Of a stretch of 64,000 bases of DNA, positions 1-12,606 are shown piece after piece (the stretch's first letter is position 1; each line of letters starts with the position of its first letter). The DNA lies in NCBI GenBank assembly GCA_001179505.1, contig CDMY01001045.1:91569-155568 (forward strand), given 5' to 3'. The DNA is from Vitrella brassicaformis (Eukaryota > Sar > Vitrellaceae). The position numbers and the translations under genes were made by a program. The notes beneath the pieces are model-generated. The model searched no databases, had not been told where the DNA came from, and saw only the letters and a program-made list of their open reading frames with translations.

Positions 1-1307
1 CCCCCCCTCTCCCTCCCTCTTTGTCTCATCAATCAAGGCCCCCCACCCCATCCCCCCATGAGTGGATGGATGGACGGATGGATGGATGGACAATCAAGCA
101 ATGCCCTTTCCTTCTCTCCTCACACAGCCGGTTGGCAAAAGACTTCGGCTTGTGTGGTGGTCACTGGCAGGCAAGCAGCCCCCACCCCCTCACTACAGTG
201 TATGCAGCCATGTGAGGGTCCATACAAGGTGTGCGTGCACAAAAGCAAAGACGGCATGGCATGGTGTAGCGTCGTGAGTCAGATGCGTCAGCCAGGCGCC
301 GGGGCGGGAGAGAAGATCTCAACTAACTGGCCAGACAGAGAGACAGACAGACAAGACACAGACATACATTGTGGGGCTTGATGGCGTGTGCCGTGTGCCG
401 TATGCAGCAGCATACCCGCACACAGACAGAAAGAGGCACACACACACCGACAGCGAGAGACATGCACAGAGATACACACAGCCGCGCCGCACCAACGAAC
501 AGACAAGGAAAGAAACAAAACAGTTTCTTCTCTCAATTGCCCGGATCACCTAGCTGACGACCGACCGGCATGGCACGTATGCATCTACACACCCCACACC
601 CATTACCCAACACCCCACTAAGCCATCCCCTGCCCTCCTCTTCCCTCCCCTGCCGGCGCGCGTGGCGCGTGGCGCGTGGCGCGTTGTTGCTGAAGTGTCT
701 GTCCTTTCTTTCTGCACGTCTGCAGTCTAGCCACGCACATACATACACACATGGATACATCTGATGTCAATCAAGAGACGGAAAAAACCGGCTCCCTGCC
801 CGACCGGCTCGAAAGAAACAAAGACTGACTCACTGACGGACTGACGGACTGCGATATGCTATCGTCCCCCCCACCCCTCTCTCTCTCTCTCTCTCTCTGC
901 CCACCCACCACACGGATCCATCATCGAAGCAACCACACACGCGTGTAAGGCTGGCTGGCTGGATGGATCCACGGATATCTGCACAGATGGATGGATGGAT
1001 GGATGGCATGTATGTGGTGTACACGGCGGCTGAGTGAGTGAGAGAGCCCCCGAGGCCCTGTCCTGTGCGTAACGCTAGAGGGCCCCTTGCTCCCTCCCTC
1101 CCTCTCACCCGCACCCACACCCACGCCAGCGCCCACAGCCGGGTCAACATCATGTGTGTACGTGTGTGTGTGTTTGTCTATCTAGGGCTATACAGAGACG
1201 GCAGAGGAACGCACCAGGCAGGCAGGCAGAGAGGCAGACACACAGGTGTTCCATCCATCCATCCATCCTTGTCTGTACACTCTACAAGAGCCTGACTGAC
1301 TGACAGA

Positions 1308-1342
<35 letters not shown>

Positions 1343-1819
1343 GGCCATACAAGAGAGAGAGAGAGAGGGCCATACACACCCACACTCACGCGCGCACGCA
1401 CCCATGCAGGAAGGGAAGGATAGGATATGCACACAAATGGGCGGACAGGCGGAGTAGCTAGCTACAACGGAATAAAACAGAGGCGAGCCCAAATGATATG
1501 CGACCGTACATCCCTCCACATAGACAGACAGACAGACAGACAAGACAGAAAAAGCGCCTCTGGCTTGGCTTGGCTTGGCTTCCTTGCTTGGCTGATCTTA
1601 AGCAGAACAGCTCACTCACGCTCATCCACTCACAATCAAGACAAGACACACATGACATGGCAGCTAGCTAAATGTACCGACCGACCGACCGACCGACCCC
1701 ACACAAACCCCGCCCACCCACCAGGCGGCCATCTGTCCACTTTGTCGATGATGATGGATGGAGGGTGGCGACTTCCCGTTGCACCCTCACCGCCACCTCA
1801 CACGCGCGCGCCCCACCGA
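1..1819. other. Repeat-rich spacer without a supported gene
   Basis: No convincing coding exon is visible on either strand. The stretch holds GGAT/GATG runs (about 60-90, 960-1005, 1250-1270), a TC run (about 878-899), CA and GA runs (about 1305-1375), GACA runs (about 1520-1545) and a short CCGA run (about 1678-1696). Open frames here are long only because such repeats lack stops in several frames. The part nearest 1820 is probably the 3' UTR of the zinc-finger gene. Confidence 0.6.
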
Positions 1820-3715
1820 TCATTCCTCGTACATGATGGGCTGGCAACGGCGAAGCTCTGCCACAGACACACACACACACACACAGAGACAGACAGACAG
1901 ACAATGTGACTGTGTCACCCTCCCGTGTCTGTCTGTCTGTCTCTCCTTCTCCTTACCGTCGCCCTGCAGGTGCATGGACGTGCACGCCACCATATCCAGA
2001 AAAGACGACTGCCGCCCCACTCCCGCCCCCTTGCTGTGCTGTGGGTGTGGGTGTGGGTGTGGGTGGGCAGCAGGCGGCCCCGGCTGCCGCACGCCGCACC
2101 ACACGCCAGCCAGCAGAGGAAATGGCGCGGGGCTGCCCTGCGGGGTCGTGCTCGTGCTGTGCGGGTGCGGGGGAGGGTGGGGCGGCACGGGCGACGACGC
2201 GCTGTTGGCCAAGGCCACGAGCGTCTGCAGCGGCACCGAGATGCTCCTGCTGATGTCAGTCTTGGTGGTGGTGTGTGTGTGGGGCGGCGGGGGCGGGGAC
2301 GGCACGGCAGCCACGGTCGTGGTCGTGTTGGTCGTGTGGGTGGACATCGTCGAGGTGGATCTGCTGGGCGGGGTGCCCGTCTGCGAGCCGGCGATGGTGG
2401 ATGGGGTGGAGGGGTAGAAGGGGTGGTGGGGGTGGCTGAGCGTGGGGGAGCCCGTCGACGAGGAGCACGCCGAAATGATGCTGGGGTCCACCGTGACGGC
2501 CAGGGGATGAGGATGCCGCTTGGTGTTGATGGGCGCCAGAGGCACCGACTGCTGCACGGTAAGGGTAGGGGGAGGGGGCAGGGGGGGCGCGGCGGGCGGC
2601 TGCTGCTGCTGGTGGTTGTGGTTGTGGTACACCATCGCCCCGTCATGCTGCTGATGCTGCAGCTGGTGAGACGGCGGCTGAAGGTGCGGCTGCGCCAGGT
2701 CGTCTGCCTTTCCGCCCCCACTGCCGGCGTCCCCCGTGGCCGTTGCCGTCTCCTCCATGGAAGCAGGGGAGTCCATCGACCTGTTGGAGCCCTCCCCATC
2801 GGTGCCCGTCGACACGTCGCTCGCTGGCGCACCAGCACCCACGCCATAGGGCCCGTGACGATGCGGCACCACAACCGTCGGGTGGGGCGGTCGTGGGTGT
2901 GGATGAGGGCCAGGCACCACCACAGCGCCACCATTGCCGCTGCCGGCGGTGATGGGTTTGGTCCTTGGGGTGGGGTGTGCGGATGGGGCGGGTGAGTGTG
3001 GGTGTGAGAGGCTGCCATTGACAATGACATTGCCACCAGTGGGGCCCTGGATGTCTGTGGTGTGTCGGTATGGGTTAGCGAGGTTGAGCAGGCCGGGATT
3101 GGGGGGCATCTCCTTGCGCGCCCGCAGCTGAGACACTCCGTGGGCAAACCGACACTTGTTGCCGTTCAGACACCGACCTACGAAACAAAGCAACACACAA
3201 CACAACACAACACAGCAGAGAGCGACAGACACATTCGGGCGTGCTGTCGCGGTCACCACACCGGCTCACCTACCTTTCCGGTAGAAGAAGCATAGTGAGG
3301 TTTTGTAAGCGAGCAGCTCGGTGGAGTTCCTGAGGTCCTCCTGTGTGTGGGCGTACTGGCAGTTGGGAATGCCGCAGGGCACACCCTTGGTCACCGACTC
3401 ACACAGTTTCGTGTTCTGCAGATTCGGAAGCGGCCGCATCTCGTCCTACACAACGTTGCAAAACACAAACACACAAACACAACACAACACAACACGGCAG
3501 GCACACAGAGCGTCGATCAAAGCGATGCCCTCCCTCACCCCCTCTCTCTCCGTGCGTCTGTCTGTCTGTGCGTCATGTGCCCGGACCCACCCACGCACCG
3601 ACCCACCGACCGAGCGACCTACCTGTGAGTGTGCGTATGTGCATCTTGGTCCCGACGCACAGTGCCCCTTGAGGTAGAAGGGGCACATCTTGGTCTTGAT
3701 GAACTGCTCCTTCAT
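1820..3715 (-). CDS. Triple CCCH zinc-finger RNA-binding protein
   Basis: Four exons join in frame: 3715-3623, 3445-3274, 3177-1957 and 1857-1820 (stop TGA). The N-terminus begins MKEQFIKTKMCPFYLKGHC and carries three consecutive CCCH fingers: C-x7-C-x5-C-x3-H, C-x8-C-x4-C-x3-H and C-x7-C-x5-C-x3-H. The third is split by intron 2 after codon RKG. The order, finger spacing and the opening 'KTKMCPF' resemble a CCCH family I know from apicomplexans, whose fingers bind RNA; a role in mRNA binding or turnover is inferred from the family. The remaining roughly 400 residues are low-complexity, rich in Pro, His, Ser, Thr and Gln, with no other domain. The short last exon encodes a compact tail ending CQPIMYEE. 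Exon 3 is open on the other strand too, through GC-rich codon bias, but only this strand spells the fingers. Confidence 0.9.
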
Positions 3716-4838
3716 CCTGGATGGACGGCCGGATCAAGGAAGGGGAGGGAGAGGACTCGACCAAAACCTCTCTCACTCCTCCAGTCAGTCTCTCACTCAC
3801 AACTAAGGCTGTACACGATGGGCTGCACAGGGGAGGGAGGGGGAGGGAGGGAGAGGGGGGCTCGGCCGCCGCTCACGTAGTCACCCAGTCACTCAGCCCA
3901 CTCACGCACGCACTGTGCTCTCTCTTCTCAGCTCTCTCTGCTGTGTCGGGTTGGCCCCTTGCGCCAACACGCACACAACAACAAATACCCGACACACAAA
4001 CCTGGACACACACACCACACCACGGCAGAGACCTCTGAGGAAAGACAGCACGACGACGCGCGGCTGGGGGGAGGTGGAGTGTGTCTACCTACTGGCTGGT
4101 CGGTCGGTCTCACGTGCTCCCCCTCGTTGTCCCCATCAGCGCCGCCTTCAACGAGTAGTCCAATCCTCCCTCCACGCGACGACACACACAAACGGCTCTT
4201 TCAGCCAGCCACGCACAGCAACAGTAGTGAGTGATCACAAACGAACGAGATACAGAGAGAATCAGTCCTGTTGTCCTGTTGTCGTCTTGTCCGGACTTTG
4301 CTTGTGTCCCGGTTCTTCCGTTCCCAAAAACGGCCCGCCGAGCGATCCAGCCGTTGGTGATAGAGAGTGGAGGAGAGAAGCGGGGGAAGGAAAAGCCTTC
4401 CTTCTTCGACTGCTGCACACGCAAGGAGGCGTCGCCTGCGTCGGCCCGTGGCTCTCAAGGACTCAATGTCTGACGTCTACTATTTTTGTCCGTCCGTGTC
4501 GAAATAATGGGCATGCAGATTGACAGACATCAACTCCTTCGTATACGTAAGCTGTACACACACAGACGTACATATCCACGCATACATACATCATGATGCA
4601 TCCATCGGTTTGGGAAAGCCATGCAGCTGTACATGTCATGTCATGTAGTCACGACCACGCATCAGCAGCAGTAAGGTGAGGAAAGTAAAAGGAGTCAGTC
4701 TTTCGACAACAAACGACTCGCATCGCATTATCGATCGCATCCATGACTCATCTCTTCTTCTCCTTCTGCACAAGCCCCACAAGTAAGTCACAACCCACCC
4801 AAGACAAGAAAAGGATAGATCTGATTCAGCCGATCAGC
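3716..4838. other. Spacer between CCCH and VAMP7 genes
   Basis: This is 1.1 kb upstream of the zinc-finger start and downstream of the VAMP7 stop, both on the minus strand. It contains GGGA-rich runs (3828-3856), CA-rich tracts (3970-4020) and TCATG repeats (4635-4646). Open frames on either strand (for example + 3915-4523) show no domain and no matching splice chain. It probably holds promoter, 5' UTR and 3' UTR sequence. Confidence 0.5.
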
Positions 4839-6290
4839 TCAGCCGTCATCTCCGACCACTGTGGACCCGCCTTGCGGCTCGCCCGAGAGCGATGAGCTCG
4901 ATGAGGAGAAGATGGAAAATGCTCTGCAGCGGGAGAAGGTCAGCCCGCCGCACGAAAGACTGCCGAGCACAAAGCAGATGCACTGCACGGCACCCACACG
5001 CGCACACAGTAGAGAGTGTCAAGGCGCATGTCCAGTGGGTGGTGTGAATGAGTGTGAGCGTCTTTGTTTAATGGCTGACCGTGACGATCAGTAGGATAAA
5101 GAGGTATGACTTGAAGCTCTGCCACCAGAGAGAGCGCTTCATCGCACGACCGGCCATGCGAAAACGGACACTCTGACAGACAGACAGACAGACAGACAGA
5201 CAGCCACAAATAAAGGTAAAGCCTCCCTCGATCGGATCCGCCAGCGTACGTTGCATACCTCTCCCTTGAGGAGCTCAGTTTTCCCCATGAGCGACTCGAT
5301 CTGCTCGCCACGCTCCATCACACGCTCTACACACGCATACAGGTGTCGTAGATACACGCTCGCACGGTGCTTTGAGTGGTGAATGCCTCCTTGGCTGGCT
5401 CCCGTACGTATGTTGTCCTTCATGATGTCGGTCACGTCGTCCAGCTCCCTCTCCACCTTGTGGATGCGATTCAGACCGAAATTCTGGTTGTAATCGTCCT
5501 GACGCACACACGCGCGCACAAGCACAGCACAAGCCAAAAGATCCATTGCACCACTTCTGCAGAGCCATATGGTGTGCTGGCTTGGTGGTGAGCGGCTTGA
5601 CCATGAGCGACTTGACCATTCTGGTCAGTTCCGCCGACTTGGACGCCCCTCCCATCGCAGGCCGCTCATACTCGCGACGAAACTTCTCGCGCAAGTCATC
5701 CTGAACACACCACGCCGCTCAGGCAGGCGAAAGAAAAAGTCTGCTATGGCGTGCCGTGTGTGTGTGTATGGTATGTGTTCGCAAATTCGCTCACTAAAAA
5801 CTGGAAGGGTACTTCCGAGCCCGCCTCGGCGCTCCCCACACACATGTAGATCAGCTCATTGTCCACCAGCTGCCAGTGCGCCACACACACACACCCCAGA
5901 CAGACAGACAGACAGACTCACGCCCGCCGTGCGCATCCGCATACAAAAGTGCTCGCAGACTGTGCTTACGTAGTTGAACGTTTTCGACTCGTACACATAC
6001 GTCCGGCGCCCTCTCGCCCGTGGCACCTTGCCCAGGACCTTCCTGCACCAACCAACAGCCAGCCAGCACAGCATCCATTCAGCTGGCGTGTTGCGCATGT
6101 GTTTTCATCTATGTGATTGTGAGTGCTTGTGCGTGAGTGCGTGTCATTCTTCCTTCCTTCTCTGTGCGTGGCTTGATCCATGCATGACGCATGCGGCTCA
6201 CCTCGACACGTCAAGGAGGTTGTCTACAAGGGCGGAAAACTCGCACAACACGAAGGTGCCCTTAGCCACAAGGGCATGAGTAATGTGCAT
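4839..6290 (-). CDS. VAMP7: VAMP7-type longin R-SNARE
   Basis: Eight exons join with perfect phase: 6290-6202, 6042-5970, 5869-5795, 5700-5602, 5498-5408, 5326-5259, 5172-5080 and 4982-4839, giving 243 residues. Residues 1-120 are a longin domain, opening MHITHALVAKGTFVL. Next is an R-SNARE coiled coil (IHKVERELDDVTDIM then VMERGEQIESLMGKTELL, whose central arginine follows ME). A WW-preceded membrane anchor follows (SLWWQSFKSYLFILLIV). The tail keeps the VAMP7 motif CGG-x-TF-xx-C and then runs about 28 polar, Ser-rich residues further than typical VAMP7. The protein would mediate fusion at endosomal or vacuolar membranes, by family knowledge. The last splice (acceptor before 4982) was chosen because it restores both the anchor and the CGG motif. 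Reading on at the donor instead gives a shorter tail ending VTVSH (stop near 5068). Confidence 0.93.
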
Positions 6291-6404
6291 CGAACCTCTG
6301 CACCTTCCCCTTTTCTCCTCTACAGATTTGAGCTCGCCACACAATTTGAGCTTGCACTGAGAGGGCGAGCGTCGAAGCATCGCAGCGACTTCGTTGCTCC
6401 CCTG
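6291..6404. promoter_or_regulatory. Bidirectional promoter, VAMP7/TOM40
   Basis: Only 114 bp separate the start codons of the divergent VAMP7 (-) and TOM40 (+) genes, so both promoters and 5' UTRs must lie here or overlap the neighbouring gene. No TATA box is evident. Confidence 0.55.
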
Positions 6405-7692
6405 ATGTCAGATCCGTCGTCGCCTCTTCAGCCGGATGGTTCGCGTTTCTCAATGCAGCCTCCCCGGTGGCTGTCGGGTCCCCTCAGCTACCTGCTGCCC
6501 GCCTCACGCCCCTCCCCCCCTCCACACCAGGGGCGAGAGCAGCCCTCAAGCAGATCTCGCCAGATCCCCGCCTCCTTGTTGAATGCAGTGGTGCGTTTGA
6601 AGCCGGCAGTGGCGGCGTCTCAACCTCCCGCTGGCGGTGCGCCTGCCCCGACCGCATCCTCACCATCAGCATCAGCTGCTGACGAGAGGAGTGGCGGCGA
6701 CGACAAGGGGGGCGAGGGAGGGGGTGCGCTGCCGCCGCCAATGGTGCCGCCACCCACTGATCCGTGAGTGACAACGACGTGCAGTGAATCACTCGTTCAT
6801 TCATTCACTTTCTCGTTCAAGGAATGGGACGACGGGAATCAGGTCTTTGTGTGTTCTTGTGTGTTGATGTATGTGTCTGTCAGGCTGCAGCCGCTTCAGT
6901 GGGAGGCGTTTCTCAAAGAGTGGTCGCAGATGACCCAACAGGACACATTCGATGGATTCAGACTCGAGGCACAGAAGAACGTAACACACAAGGGAGGGAC
7001 AGAGGGAGGCAGGCAGGGTCACTGTGCACAGACAGACAGACCACACGCGAATGAATGGCTAGCTGTAATGCCTGCAGGTGACCAAGAATCTTCAGTCGTG
7101 CCACAGTTTGTTCCTGGGCACCACGATGCGCCCCGAGGGCTACATCTACCAGTTCGGCCCCACCTTTACCACCGAGGACCAAAGCCTCTTCCTACTCGGC
7201 AGGCTCGGCACCGACGGCACACTCAACGCTAGGTACACCAGGAAATGCCAAACACACACACCCTAAACACGCAACAAACAGGCAACACATGCGCTCTTGC
7301 CTTCTCTCATTGTGTCTGTCGGTGGGTGCTCCGCGCATCGATCGCATCAATCAGGGGTGTGAAGAAGTTCTTCGGCACGACCGAGGCCAAGGTGACGGCG
7401 ACGTCGAACCTCAAGGACGAGCAGCGGAACATGCTCGAGGCGGGGCTCGACCATGCCGGCAAGGACTGGACGTCCTCACTCAAACTCGCCTGGCAAGGTA
7501 GGTACCTGCCCACCTGTTTGTTTCCCTGGCTGGCTGGCTGGGTGGTTGACATCGATGTGCATGGCGTGTGTGTGGGGCTGGGTGCGGTGCGTTGCGGTGC
7601 CGTGCGGTGCAGGAACCTGGATCGTAAATGGGAGCTACACACAGGTGCGGTGTGTGAGCTTGTGCTTGTACTGCACTGGCCGTCTGTGTGTC

Positions 7693-7723
<31 letters not shown>

Positions 7724-8799
7724 TCAGCTGATCTCCAAGTATCTTCAGATGGGAGGAGAGCTGACCTGGGTGGTGAGCGCCGCACCCGCTCACTCCCTCA
7801 CTCCCTCCCTTCCTCACCGCTGCCTGTCACTCACCTCACCCCCACACACCTTTGTCGTCTGTCTGTCTGTCTCTCTGCAGTCTGCCAACGGTGCCTCCAT
7901 CGGGGCAGTCGGCGGCCGCTATTTCGATGGCACACACGCTGTCAGTGGTAGGTGGACTGGACCCCCTCGCCCGTGATCTCTGAAGACCGTGTCTGTCTTG
8001 TGTGCATGTGTCGATTCGTCCATGAATCAAATCGATCAGCCCAGCTGGTGCGTCAGCCCGAGTTCGCCAAGGGCCAGGTCGACAAGAACGCACACGCGCT
8101 CAAACTCAACTTCGTCAGGAAGGTCAGTCAGAGCGGATGTCGACTGGAATCGATCCAATGAGATAAGGAATCACAGCACACCGCCCGGGTTCGCGTGGAT
8201 GCGTGTCTGGATGGTGGGTGATTCAGGTGACCGATAGGCTGAGCCTGGGTGCTGAGTTTGAGTATTCCCATCCTGACGCCGAGTCGGCCCTCAGGCTGGT
8301 GAGTGAGCTGCCCACACACGCCTGGAAGCAGCCAAGCGGCGACGTGTGAATGTCTGTCTCGACATGTTTGCCTCTCTTCTCGCTCTGCTGCTCTGTCTGT
8401 CTGTCTGTCTGTCTGTCTGCAGGCATACGAGTACAACTTCAGACAAGCGCGCATCCAGGGTGGGTGGCTTGGGGGTGGCTTTGGTTGGGTGCTCGGACAC
8501 GACCAGACAGGGGCAGGCAGGGTCCTTGTCCGTCGGTCGATGTGATGTGAAGCATGGAATGGACACCATCCATTCATCCCAGGCTGGTTCTGTTCTGTCT
8601 GTGTGTGTGTGCAGGTTTGCTGGACACGTGTGGCAAGGTGTCGGTGTTCGTGCAGGACTTCACGGGTTTTGGCGTGAGCGGCCTCATCGACTACTGGCAG
8701 GGCATCTACAAGTTCGGGTTCATGATGCACGTCGTCCCACCACCCGAAGGCGCACAGCAGCCAGGGGGCGGACCACCCGCACCGTCAGGCGGCACCTAG
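6405..8799 (+). CDS. TOM40: TOM40 mitochondrial import pore
   Basis: Eleven or more exons join in frame: 6405-6763, 6884-6980, 7078-7232, 7355-7497, 7613-7644, 7728-7772, 7881-7947, 8040-8122, 8227-8298, 8423-8459 and 8615-8799 (TAG). The first ~120 residues are a Pro/Ala/Ser-rich cytosolic leader. The rest is the 19-strand Tom40 beta-barrel: 'TNLQ'-like start (VTKNLQSCHSLFLGTT), YIYQFGPTF, GGRYFDGTHAVS, LGAEFEYSHPDAESAL, and the closing strand IYKFGFMMHVVP. It forms the general protein-import channel of the outer mitochondrial membrane. Exons are very short (one is 32 nt, another 37 nt), and several acceptors follow TG or CTGT repeats. The protein ends in a short Pro/Gly-rich tail. Its presence shows that the organism keeps a conventional mitochondrial import machinery. 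Confidence 0.92.
7688..7721 (+). repeat. TG microsatellite at TOM40 acceptor
   Basis: A CTGT/TG run lies immediately upstream of the acceptor at 7727. In the sense strand it is pyrimidine-containing and replaces a classical polypyrimidine tract. Confidence 0.7.
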
Positions 8800-9270
8800 C
8801 CAGACAGACAGACAGATGGACGAAAGGGCAAGGGGGAAGGAAGATGGGTGCGCTGTCTGTGTGCGTGGGTCCTTGGACTCTGTGTCTAAGGCCGGCTCCA
8901 TGATGTATGATTTGTTTACTTAGTTGCGGTGCGTGCCTGGGTTGATCGACTGACTGCTATGAAGGGCGCTGTTTTGCCCTGGCGATGAATCGAACGATCG
9001 ATTGCTGAGATGGATGGCGAGCCAACGAATGCTGCTCCCGACGTGAGCATGTGTGGATGGATGGATGGATCACACACACATCGTACGTAGACGTATACAG
9101 CCCGCTTTGTGCTGAACAAATGAACGAATAACGCCGAGCACGCTTAATTCTGCCGCACACCCACATCCATGCGGACATAAGCGCCATCAAGTGCGTTGAT
9201 TTCACAGCATGCGTACGTCGGCTCCATGGCACACACATGCCTGGCACACCTACAGAAATCACACTCGCTG
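8800..9270. other. Convergent 3' spacer
   Basis: This holds the 3' ends of TOM40 (+) and the TSNAXIP1-like gene (-). It includes a GGAT run (9055-9070) and ordinary sequence, with no gene seen. Confidence 0.5.
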
Positions 9271-12200
9271 TCACTGCTCGGAGGGTGGTCGTGGGCCGCT
9301 CTGAGGCGAAGTGGACCGCATCGCACGGAGGGCGGGAAAGATGGGCGTCTGCCTAATGTTCTGAAGAGAGACACACACAGACAGACAGACAGACAGACAG
9401 ACAGAGACAGACACGCACAGACAGGCATCTTCACACCGTGCCTTTAAATATTGCGTGACTTTGCCAGCTGCTCATGGTCCGTTTCGTCCTCACCTTGAGG
9501 AAGACGTGGAGGGGTATGGTCGTGTCGTCATCGAGTGTCGTCACCGGACGCGCAAATCCAGCTTCGAGCAGCAGATCAGATGACACTGAGAAGTCCTTGG
9601 TCTTCATCCCAAGGTTGCCCAGCGCCTGACACGACAGACACGCATCAGCGACCAATGAAACAATCCGTTCGCCCCCCGACTCACCAACCCACCTCTGCGA
9701 CGTCGACGACGTTGATGGTGGGCCCCTGAATGGCGACGTCTTTGGGAACGGTGCCGGCACTCAAGCGGCGCAGCATGCGGGACTGCAGGTTCTGGGAGTG
9801 CTCAGCCGCCTCCTCACCTTCCCCCGCTTCTGCTGCTTCCGCTGCCCGTGGCGAAGCTGCCACGGGCACAGGCACTGACGTGCCTTGAAGGGTCTCACGC
9901 AGCGTCTCCTGTCAACGTAGACATCCACACACAGGGGTTCCGCTCAGTCACACACACGCACTCCTTTATGTCTTCCAACCTCGGTGATTTTGAGTTGTTT
10001 GTATCGCTCGTCGAGGTGCTGGATCCTAATGGCGTACGCGAAGGGGCACAGCACGTGCAGGTCGTCGTTCAACAGCTGCACGGATGCATGACATGACACA
10101 CACGTCTCTTCTCTGTGTCTCCCCCTCACTCACTCACTCACTCACTTACTCACCTCCGCCGCTTCGACGATCAGCCGGTTCGGGCCGGCTGGCAGAGCCT
10201 GCACAGACAGACGCGTACACATCAACCATCAATCGATCGATCGATCAACGACATGCGTATCGGGTGATCCTTGCTCGATTGGCTCGATCACAGTCAAGCC
10301 TGACTCCCTCACTCACTCACTCACTCACGCACCGACTGCAGTTCCTCCCAGTTGCTTCGCGGCTTGTTGTAGTACGCCTTCTGCAGCCGCTCAAAAAAAA
10401 CCTTCTTGGTCATCCGGAGGCTCGCCCGCCACGGCGCAGGCGAAGCAACAGGCGGCAACAGACACACCCTGCAGCACCCACGCGCACGTGTCTCACAGGC
10501 GAGGCAATGCATGCACTGACCCGTCGTGTTGCTGTATGGGCGGCGCAGCGGTTCCCTCCGCGGCTTGGCCATCGTCTTGCTTAGCGGGTTCTGGTGAGGT
10601 GGCGGGGTTTGTTGGCGGTGCCGAGCGGTCGCCGGCGAGTCTCTTGAGGAGGTTGGAGCACAGCGACTCGTTGTCCTCCACAACCCAGTCGGGCAGGTGA
10701 CCTGTAGACACATGCATCCATCCACCTATCCACCTATCCACACATTCAGAAGTGAGATTGATTCATCGACCGACCAGTGAGCAGCATGAGGAATCCGAGG
10801 AAGGACGGCTCTGCGGCGTACCGACACACGGCGTCCACCACGGACAGACCCCTACAGGCACAGCAGACGAGGGGACCAGCTTAAGAGCCCAACACCACGT
10901 AAATCCGTGTGTGGGTTGGCATAAATGATCACATATACCATTGTGTCTTGGCGCTTGGGTCTGACAGCTGGTGGGGCAGGTTGTCCAACATGTACGTGAA
11001 GAACTGCAGACAGACACAGGCTCACCCACACAGCTGAGTATACAGTGTACAGAGAGACGGACATGACGTCTCTGTCTGCCTACCGGCAGGTGTGAGTGTT
11101 TCAATTTGTGCCGTCTCTTGAGCAGCCCCATCAGGAACTCCTTCGTGACCCCACGACTCAGCCGCAGACGCACGATGGGCTCCTTGCGGCTGCACACACC
11201 AGACCCACCAACACACACCATACACCCTGTGTCATTTGGCCAGCGCCCAATCATCAGGCCCGTTTCCCTACCCTCACTCACATGAGCACGGCAGTGCCTG
11301 CCGCGGCGACACACGGAGGAAAGTCTGCAGGTCTCGCCCTGACAGCCTTGCTGCCGTCCTCCCCATCGGGCGTCCCCGGCGCCACGGGAGGAGTGAGCAA
11401 ACACCTGTCGGTCTCGGTGGTCTGCACGTCCTCAGCGTCTTCGACGTCTCCCACATCGCCCCGGTCGCCGATCATTATCTGAAGCTCGGCCACCATCCTG
11501 TCGGTCTGGCCCTTGCTCGACAGCAGGGAAGAGTTTTGGTGCGCCGTGTGGACGCCGTAGGCATACACAAGAGCACGCGAACGGCGGAAGACATGGTCGA
11601 GCAGCGACTGGACCTGCAGATGGGTGAGACGGGGGAGTGTGGTGTCTTGGCTGGCTGCAAGGCCTGCTGTCACTCGCACACGCATACTCACCTCGTCTGC
11701 GCGTTGCCACGTCCTTTGCCGGTCGCTCTCGAAGGCAGAGACGATGCCTGCACAAGCATATTGATGCATCAGCCAGTCAGATAACACGGACCCGTCAGTC
11801 TGTTCTGTCCTGTATGGGGCGTGTGTACCCGAGTCTGCGATGGGTCTCCATGTAGGCCGTGGAGTGAGGCAGCGGGCCTGGTCCCTCCGGATGGCCTTCG
11901 GATCGAGGCCCACCAGCTCGCTGTAGAGTCTGGTTGCTGCATCGTAGTCTCGTTGCTGCATCCATCCATCCATCCATGAGCGCAGGTAAGCAGGTGTGAG
12001 ACACTAACAAAGACGTGGACGCATCCAACCACCAACCCACACATGTCTCGCCCCTCCCTGGCTGACCGACCGACCATGGCCTGGCATTTGTCCATGAGTT
12101 CCGCGATGTGGTCCTGCTTCTGACGCAGCTTCTCCAGAAGAGCCTGCAGGCACACCATGCATGTATCACACGAAATCGTCATCCATCAGTCACCCCTCTC

Positions 12201-12573
12201 CTTCTTTCTCTTGCTTGCCTGGTATGTCTCTCGGTCAATGAGTTTCGATCGAGACTGCGTCTCCTCGTGCAGCTGCTCTTCGAGCGCTTTGAGGTGATTC
12301 TCGCTCTACATACATAGACGCACTTCATGAAATGCATGACATGAATGGTCGTAATAGCGCTCTCGTGACCTCTGCGAGTTTGTTCTTAAGGCGTGTGATT
12401 TCGCTCTGCTGCGCCACCTCCCTCTTTTTGATCTCCTCGACGGCCTCGACGGCCCTGCGGGAGTGCCGCACCAGCTGGTATGACTGCTCGTGCAGCTCCT
12501 CGCAACGCGCCTGGGAACTGTGGTACTGTATGTACAGATGGTAGAGAACGTGTCAGGGGCGTATACTGGAATC

Positions 12574-12606
<33 letters not shown>

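Noticed and set aside
1925-2995. Long + strand open frame (~356 codons)
   Set aside because: It is antisense to the CCCH zinc-finger exon and encodes only Arg/Gly/His-rich low complexity. It results from GC-rich codons on the real strand.
3915-4523. 202-codon + frame in the spacer
   Set aside because: No domain, no supporting splice chain and a low-complexity composition.
9361-9421. Possible CRISPR-like array of short repeats
   Set aside because: The units are pure GACA/CAGA tetranucleotides with no spacers, typical of intronic microsatellites here.
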